Origin: JBMOKU01 sp049324315
Lineage (GTDB): Bacteria > Bacillota > Clostridia > Peptostreptococcales > Thermotaleaceae
Direction of reading: 5' to 3'
Assembly: GCA_049324315.1 (NCBI GenBank)
Contig: JBMOKU010000028.1
Span: 1-10,450 of the forward strand
DNA: 10,450 nucleotides
Part shown: positions 5,619 through 10,450 of the stretch, piece after piece
How positions within the stretch are numbered: position 1 is the stretch's first letter
Layout: each line of letters begins with the position of its first letter
The notes under the pieces: model-generated
What the model saw: only the letters and a program-made list of their open reading frames with translations
What the model was told of the DNA's origin: nothing
Database searches by the model: none
Made by a program: the position numbers and the translations under genes

Positions 5619-8600
5619 ATGGTAAAAAAGGTTATGAAAACCATGGATGGAAACACCGCTGCCGCATATGTATCTTATGCGTTTACAGATGTTGCAGCAA
5701 TCTATCCTATCACACCATCTTCCAACATGGCAGAATTCGTTGATGAGTGGTCTGCTTATGGAAAGAAAAATATTTTTGGCCAAGAAGTACAAGTTGCTGA
5801 AATGCAGTCAGAAGCAGGAGCTGCAGGAGCTGTACACGGATCATTGGCTGCAGGAGCATTAACAACAACATTTACAGCATCACAAGGTTTATTATTAATG
5901 ATCCCAAATATGTATAAAATTGCAGGGGAATTACTTCCTAGTGTATTCCATGTAAGTGCCCGTGCCCTTGCGAGTCATGCACTTTCAATCTTTGGTGACC
6001 ATTCTGACGTAATGGCTACAAGACAAACAGGATTTGCTTTACTTTCATCAGGTAGTGTGCAAGAAGTAATGGATTTGGCTGGTGTTGCTCACTTAAGTAC
6101 CATCAAATCAAGAGTTCCTTTTGTACATTTCTTCGATGGATTTAGAACATCCCATGAAGTACAAAAAATCGAAGTAATCGACTATGATGATTTTGCAAAG
6201 CTAGTTGATTATGATGCAGTGAATAGATTTAGAAACAATGCGTTAAGCCCAGAGCATCCTGTAACAAGAGGTACTGCTCAAAACCCAGATATTTTCTTCC
6301 AAGCAAGAGAGTCCTGCAACAAGTTCTACGACGCTGTACCTGAAGTAGTAGCAAGCTACATGGAAGAAATCAGCAAGATTACTGGAAGAGACTACAAGCC
6401 ATTTAACTATGTAGGTGCTCCTGATGCTGAGCATATTATCGTAGCAATGGGTTCAGCGATTGAGACAATTGAGGAAGTTGTAGACTACTTAGTTGAAAAA
6501 GGTGAAAAAGTAGGTTTATTGAAAGTGCGTCTATACAGACCATTCTCATCAAAATATTTCTTTGATGTATTACCTAAAACAGTGAAGAAAATCGCTGTCC
6601 TTGATAGAACAAAAGAACCAGGTGCCCTTGGTGAGCCATTATATCAAGACGTACGTACATTATTCTACAACATGGAAAACGCTCCATTAGTAGTAGGCGG
6701 ACGTTACGGATTAGGTTCAAAGGATACAACACCTTCACAAATTAAGGCTGTATTTGACAACCTTAAAGCAGACGCACCAAGAAATGGCTTTACAATTGGT
6801 ATCGTAGATGATGTAACAAATACATCATTAGAAGTTAAAGAAGTGATCCAAACTGCACCTGCTGGTTTAACACGATGTAAGTTCTGGGGTCTTGGTTCTG
6901 ACGGTACAGTTGGAGCAAACAAAGACGCCATCAAGATCATCGGTGATAAGACAGATCTTTATGCACAAGGATACTTCTCCTATGACTCTAAAAAATCCGG
7001 CGGGGTAACAATCTCTCACTTAAGATTTGGCAAGAAGCCAATTACATCTACTTACCTGATCGATGAGGCTGATTTCGTATCCTGTTCAACACCTGCATAC
7101 GTAACACAATATGATTTATTAAAAGGTTTGAAAAAGGGTGGAACCTTCCTATTGAACTGTAAGTGGTCAGTAGAAGAGGTAGAAGAAAAATTACCTGCAT
7201 CCATGAAAAAATATATTGCAGATAACAATATTAACTTCTATATTATCAATGCTACAGATATCGCAGCAGAAATCGGACTAGGAAACAGAATTAACATGGT
7301 TATGCAGTCAGCATTCTTTAACCTTGCGAAAGTTATTCCAATGGAAGATGCTATTGCATACTTAAAAGAAGCAATTCAAAAGACTTATGGTAAAAAAGGC
7401 GATAAGATCGTTGCTATGAACCAGGAAGCTGTAGACAAAGGTGTAAATGCCCTTGTGAAGATAGACGTTCCTGCAGCATGGGGAAGCGCAGTTGAAGAAG
7501 CAGCGGCTGCATCAGATGAACCTGAGTTTATTAAAAATGTATTAAGACCAATAAACAGACAAGAAGGCGACAACCTTCCTGTAAGTACATTCGTTGGAAG
7601 AGAAGACGGAACATTCCCAATGGGTACAGCTGCGTACGAAAAACGTGGTATCGCTGTAAATGTTCCAGAATGGCATATGGATAAGTGTATCCAATGTAAT
7701 CAATGTTCCTTCGTATGTCCGCATGCTGCTATTAGACCTATCTTAGTAACAGAAGAAGAAGGCAAGGCTGCACCAGAAGGATTCAAGACATTAAAAGCAA
7801 TGGGTAAAGGCTTTGAAGCTTATGGATATCGTATGCAAGTAAGCCCACTTGACTGTACAGGCTGTGGAAACTGTGCGGATATCTGTCCAGCAAAAGAAAA
7901 GGCACTGACTATGGAACCAATCGAAACACAAACAGAAGCAGAGATTCCAAACTGGAACTATGCGATGAAGGTTCCTGTAAGAGATAACTTAATGGCTAAG
8001 ACTACAGTAAAAGGCAGCCAGTTCTCTCAACCGCTTCTTGAGTTCTCAGGAGCATGTGCAGGCTGTGGTGAAACACCATATGCTAAAGTTATCACTCAAT
8101 TATTTGGAGACAGAATGATGATTGCCAATGCAACAGGATGTTCTTCCATCTGGGGAGCTTCTGCACCTGCAACACCATATTGTACAAACGCAGAAGGCAA
8201 AGGTCCTGCTTGGGCGAACTCATTGTTCGAAGATAATGCTGAGTATGGATTTGGTATGTCACTTGCAATCAAGCAAATGAGAAATAGATTAACTGTGATC
8301 ATGAATGAATTGCTTGCTCTTGATGTAGCTGAAGAAGTAAAAGCACCATTCCAAGCATGGTTAGAAGGAAAAGACGATGCAGATGCTTCTAAAGAAGCTT
8401 CAGAAAAGATCCTTGCAGTTATCGCAGCAAATAGCGTAACAAATGATAAGGCGAAAGCTATCTTAAAAGAAGTAGAAGAAAAGAAAGACTATCTAGTCAA
8501 GAAATCTGTATGGATCGTTGGTGGAGACGGATGGGCACTAGACATCGGTTACGGTGGATTAGACCACGTATTAGCATCCGGCGAAAACGTAAACGTTCTT

Positions 8601-9152
8601 GTATTCGATACAGAAGTTTACTCCAATACAGGCGGTCAGTCTTCTAAGTCTACACCTACTGCTGCAGTTGCTAAGTTTGCTGCATCCGGTAAGAAAGTGA
8701 AGAAGAAAGACCTTGGTATGATTGCTGCTACTTATGGATATGTATATGTTGCACAGGTAGCAATGGGCGCTGATAAGAACCAATTCTTAAAAGCAATCAT
8801 TGAAGCAGAAAAATATGATGGACCATCCTTAATCATTGCATACGCTCCATGTATTGCGCATGGTATTAAAGAAGGTATGGGACGTACACAAGCCAATGCA
8901 AAGCAAGCTGTTGAAGCAGGCTACTGGCATTTATACAGATTCAACCCAGAGTTGAAAGAACAAGGAAAGAATCCATTTGTTCTTGACTCAAAAGAGCCTA
9001 CTACTAGCTTCCAAGATTTCTTAAAGGGTCAAGTTCGTTACACAACATTAATGAGCCAATTCCCAGAAATCGCAGAAGAATTGTTTGCTAAGGCAGAAAA
9101 AGAAGCAAAAGAAAAATATGTAACTTATAAGAAAATGGCTGAATTAGCATAG
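5619..9152 (+). CDS. nifJ: Pyruvate:ferredoxin (flavodoxin) oxidoreductase
   Basis: Complete 1177-residue single-chain PFOR. It converts pyruvate and CoA to acetyl-CoA and CO2, reducing ferredoxin or flavodoxin; it is cytosolic and oxygen-sensitive and central to fermentative energy metabolism. In order: an N-terminal pyruvate-binding domain with YPITPSS (T32), E65 and R115; a middle CoA/transketolase-like region; two 4Fe-4S sites, CIQCNQCSFVCP (690-701) and CTGCGNCADICP (746-757); and a proximal cluster with C813, C816, C841 and C1078. The thiamine diphosphate motif GDGWALDIGYGGLDHV begins at 969, followed by DTEVYSNTGGQ. All expected cofactor residues are present. GAGGAGG (5605-5611) is 7 bases before the ATG. 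Codon choice is more uniform (many GCA, ACA, TTA) than in the PhoH and PHP genes, as expected for a highly expressed gene. It is monocistronic: a strong promoter with long leader in front and a strong terminator behind. Confidence 0.98.
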   Translation: MVKKVMKTMDGNTAAAYVSYAFTDVAAIYPITPSSNMAEFVDEWSAYGKKNIFGQEVQVAEMQSEAGAAGAVHGSLAAGALTTTFTASQGLLLMIPNMYKIAGELLPSVFHVSARALASHALSIFGDHSDVMATRQTGFALLSSGSVQEVMDLAGVAHLSTIKSRVPFVHFFDGFRTSHEVQKIEVIDYDDFAKLVDYDAVNRFRNNALSPEHPVTRGTAQNPDIFFQARESCNKFYDAVPEVVASYMEEISKITGRDYKPFNYVGAPDAEHIIVAMGSAIETIEEVVDYLVEKGEKVGLLKVRLYRPFSSKYFFDVLPKTVKKIAVLDRTKEPGALGEPLYQDVRTLFYNMENAPLVVGGRYGLGSKDTTPSQIKAVFDNLKADAPRNGFTIGIVDDVTNTSLEVKEVIQTAPAGLTRCKFWGLGSDGTVGANKDAIKIIGDKTDLYAQGYFSYDSKKSGGVTISHLRFGKKPITSTYLIDEADFVSCSTPAYVTQYDLLKGLKKGGTFLLNCKWSVEEVEEKLPASMKKYIADNNINFYIINATDIAAEIGLGNRINMVMQSAFFNLAKVIPMEDAIAYLKEAIQKTYGKKGDKIVAMNQEAVDKGVNALVKIDVPAAWGSAVEEAAAASDEPEFIKNVLRPINRQEGDNLPVSTFVGREDGTFPMGTAAYEKRGIAVNVPEWHMDKCIQCNQCSFVCPHAAIRPILVTEEEGKAAPEGFKTLKAMGKGFEAYGYRMQVSPLDCTGCGNCADICPAKEKALTMEPIETQTEAEIPNWNYAMKVPVRDNLMAKTTVKGSQFSQPLLEFSGACAGCGETPYAKVITQLFGDRMMIANATGCSSIWGASAPATPYCTNAEGKGPAWANSLFEDNAEYGFGMSLAIKQMRNRLTVIMNELLALDVAEEVKAPFQAWLEGKDDADASKEASEKILAVIAANSVTNDKAKAILKEVEEKKDYLVKKSVWIVGGDGWALDIGYGGLDHVLASGENVNVLVFDTEVYSNTGGQSSKSTPTAAVAKFAASGKKVKKKDLGMIAATYGYVYVAQVAMGADKNQFLKAIIEAEKYDGPSLIIAYAPCIAHGIKEGMGRTQANAKQAVEAGYWHLYRFNPELKEQGKNPFVLDSKEPTTSFQDFLKGQVRYTTLMSQFPEIAEELFAKAEKEAKEKYVTYKKMAELA

Positions 9153-9164
9153 TCATAAAGTATA

Positions 9165-9196
9165 AACGGATGGAAGATTACTTCCATCCGTTTTTT
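9165..9196 (+). terminator. Strong terminator of nifJ
   Basis: AACGGATGGAAG (9165-9176) and CTTCCATCCGTT (9181-9192) form a perfect 12-base stem with the 4-base loop ATTA, followed by a run of six T (9191-9196). It starts 12 bases after the nifJ stop. Confidence 0.95.
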
Positions 9197-9311
9197 AATA
9201 CCCCGTACCCCTCCCTGATGAAGTTATGATTCATTTCCTAACCGCAGAAAAGTATAGAAAAAGCGGGATTGGACATAATGACTAGTAGATTTGATAATAG
9301 GAGGGGTATTG

Positions 9312-9929
9312 ATGTTAAAATCCAATATCACAGTCGAACATAGGACAGAATTGGGTACAAATGCTTGTCATAGAATCAGAAACCAAGGAAACGTACCTGG
9401 AATTATATACGGTCAGCATGTTCAGCCAAGACCGATAGAGGTTGATAAGAAAGAACTAGAAACAATCATCAGGAAATTTGGAACAAACACCTTGTTAGAA
9501 CTGCATGTTGATAATCAAGCTACAACAGCAATGATCAAGGAAGTTCAGCTCCATCCCGTCAATGACGATATTATTCATGTGGATTTTCAGGAAGTATCCT
9601 TTAATGAACGAATCCACACGACAGTTCCTATCGTATTAAAAGGAAAAGGAAAAGTAGAATCAAGGGAAGGCATCGTGCAGCAGCAGATTAGAGAGCTGCA
9701 TATAGAATGTTTACCTCAGGATATCCCGGAGAGTATCGAAATAGATATATCCAATATCCGTCCCAATCATCCCATGCGGGTTAGTGATGTAGAGTTTGGT
9801 GCCGAAATCAGTATATTGGATGAGCCCCAATCCATCATCGCATCTCTGGCCAAGACAGAAAGAGAAATCACAGAAGTGCCTGACCAAGATCTATATGAGA
9901 AAGTAATGGGTGTTGAAACACGAGAATAA
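9312..9929 (+). CDS. rplY: Ribosomal protein bL25 (CTC/TL5 form)
   Basis: 205-residue 50S protein that binds 5S rRNA. The N-terminal bL25 domain (about 1-90) shows RIRNQGNVPGIIYG and a VDKKELETII helix. A second beta-rich domain (about 95-185) makes it the longer CTC/TL5 form rather than the short E. coli L25. CTC proteins are general-stress proteins in Bacillus; that control is not shown here. I choose the ATG at 9312, with AGGAGGGG (9299-9306) 5 bases upstream. A TTG at 9291 in the same frame would put the Shine-Dalgarno inside the coding region. I see no convincing promoter in the 115 bases between the nifJ terminator and the gene, only a weak TATAGA at 9253-9258. Its terminator follows 14 bases after the stop, and the rRNA operon is next. 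Confidence 0.94.
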   Translation: MLKSNITVEHRTELGTNACHRIRNQGNVPGIIYGQHVQPRPIEVDKKELETIIRKFGTNTLLELHVDNQATTAMIKEVQLHPVNDDIIHVDFQEVSFNERIHTTVPIVLKGKGKVESREGIVQQQIRELHIECLPQDIPESIEIDISNIRPNHPMRVSDVEFGAEISILDEPQSIIASLAKTEREITEVPDQDLYEKVMGVETRE

Positions 9930-9943
9930 TAATGATGTATCAT

Positions 9944-9996
9944 AAGGGGTATCTTCTCAGCCTCGTGGAGAGAAAAGCTGAGGGATGCCCTTTTGC
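9944..9996 (+). terminator. Terminator of rplY
   Basis: AAGGGGTATC (9944-9953) pairs with GATGCCCTTT (9984-9993) with two G-U wobbles, and CTCAGC (9956-9961) pairs perfectly with GCTGAG (9977-9982) inside it. The stem ends in CCCTTTTGCTT. It separates rplY from the rRNA promoters. Confidence 0.85.
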
Positions 9997-10034
9997 TTGT
10001 CATAAACATGAAGAAATTTCCATATAAATAAGTG

Positions 10035-10063
10035 TTGCAATAAGATTGTGCATATGATATATT
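10035..10063 (+). promoter_or_regulatory. Possible upstream rRNA promoter (P0)
   Basis: TTGCAA (10035-10040), 17-base spacer, and TATATT (10058-10063) with TG one base before it. The predicted start region reads GTCCC at 10071, echoing the GTCGCC starts of the two promoters downstream. Weaker than those. Confidence 0.4.
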
Positions 10064-10115
10064 ATCACTTGTCCCTTTGAAGGGGCAGGAGCTTAAAAGT
10101 AGAAACAAATACCAT

Positions 10116-10144
10116 TTGACATGAACGTGGATTCATGGTAAGAT
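10116..10144 (+). promoter_or_regulatory. rRNA promoter P1
   Basis: Perfect TTGACA (10116-10121), 17-base spacer, TAAGAT (10139-10144). The start is probably at the G of GTCGCCG (10152-10158). Between this and P2 lies a small hairpin, GGCAG (10165-10169) with CTGCC (10180-10184). Confidence 0.85.
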
Positions 10145-10197
10145 ATCTTTTGTCGCCGCTTCAAGGCAGCAGCTAAAAACTGCCAGAAAAAAAGTGG

Positions 10198-10226
10198 TTG
10201 ACATAATGAGAAAGACATGATAAAAT
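10198..10226 (+). promoter_or_regulatory. rRNA promoter P2
   Basis: Perfect TTGACA (10198-10203), 17-base spacer, TAAAAT (10221-10226). The start is probably at the G of GTCGCCG (10233-10239), the same seven bases as at P1. GTC starts fit the GTP-dependent initiation known for B. subtilis rRNA promoters; applied here by analogy. Confidence 0.9.
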
Positions 10227-10262
10227 ATAAAAGTCGCCGAAACACGACGACAAGAAAAATTT

Positions 10263-10281
10263 GGTCTTTGAAAACTAAACA
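10263..10281 (+). promoter_or_regulatory. boxA-type antitermination leader of the rRNA operon
   Basis: GGTCTTTGAAAACTAAACA (10263-10281) matches the leader found upstream of Firmicute 16S genes, which is recognised by the Nus antitermination complex. A small hairpin, ACGC (10308-10311) with GCGT (10315-10318), follows before the mature 16S end. Confidence 0.8.
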
Positions 10282-10332
10282 GTGTAAGAAATTAAGCCAG
10301 CAACAAAACGCAAAGCGTAAACTAATCAATTT

Positions 10333-10450
<118 letters not shown>

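Noticed and set aside
9269..9298. TTGGAC-N18-GATAAT as a promoter for rplY
   Set aside because: Its start would fall in the Shine-Dalgarno, leaving no ribosome site on the mRNA.
9291..9311. TTG start adding seven residues to L25
   Set aside because: The Shine-Dalgarno AGGAGGGG would lie inside the coding region; the ATG at 9312 has correct spacing and matches the family N-terminus.

Overview
The window looks like chromosomal DNA of a low-GC, anaerobic, spore-forming Firmicute of class Clostridia. Three things point there: a single-chain pyruvate:ferredoxin oxidoreductase (strict or facultative fermentative anaerobe), BofA (an endospore-formation protein), and a 16S rRNA 5' end with Firmicute-type promoters and leader. 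The genus cannot be fixed from about 118 bases of 16S; something near Alkaliphilus or its relatives is a guess from overall feel only.

Layout, left to right. Bases 1-508 contain no gene I can support, but hold several inverted repeats, a GC-rich palindromic repeat element (about 301-404) and a terminator. A nitroreductase gene lies on the minus strand (1177-509). It is divergent from a probable two-gene plus-strand operon made of a PIN-PhoH ATPase (YlaK-like) and a PHP-domain metallohydrolase (CehA/McbA-like), closed by a terminator whose stem starts inside the last codons of the second gene. Then come yaaL (DUF2508) with its own promoter and terminator, and bofA with a promoter that resembles the mother-cell sigma-E consensus. 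A 610-base gap follows, containing the bofA terminator, two long hairpin-forming inverted repeats (one with a perfect DnaA box in its loop), a perfect 10-base palindrome, and a near-consensus promoter with an unusually long (about 277 nt) leader for nifJ. nifJ is a complete 1177-residue pyruvate:ferredoxin oxidoreductase followed by a strong terminator. rplY (ribosomal protein L25/CTC) comes next with its own terminator. The window ends in a ribosomal RNA operon: two very good tandem promoters (plus a weaker third), a boxA-type antitermination leader, and the first about 118 bases of 16S rRNA.

How it fits together. The genes are mostly housekeeping and each short unit has its own promoter and terminator. 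The order yaaL-bofA-(nifJ-rplY)-rrn recalls the arrangement recR-yaaL-bofA-rrnA that I know from Bacillus subtilis, so this may be an old conserved neighbourhood with a central-metabolism gene and a 5S-rRNA-binding protein gene placed within it. The PhoH and PHP proteins are probably RNA- or phosphate-ester-related enzymes, but their substrates cannot be read from sequence. I do not see a defence system, CRISPR array, transposase, phage gene or biosynthetic cluster. The most unusual material is non-coding: the gap and long leader before nifJ, the repeat element near the left end, and the shared start region of the rRNA promoters.
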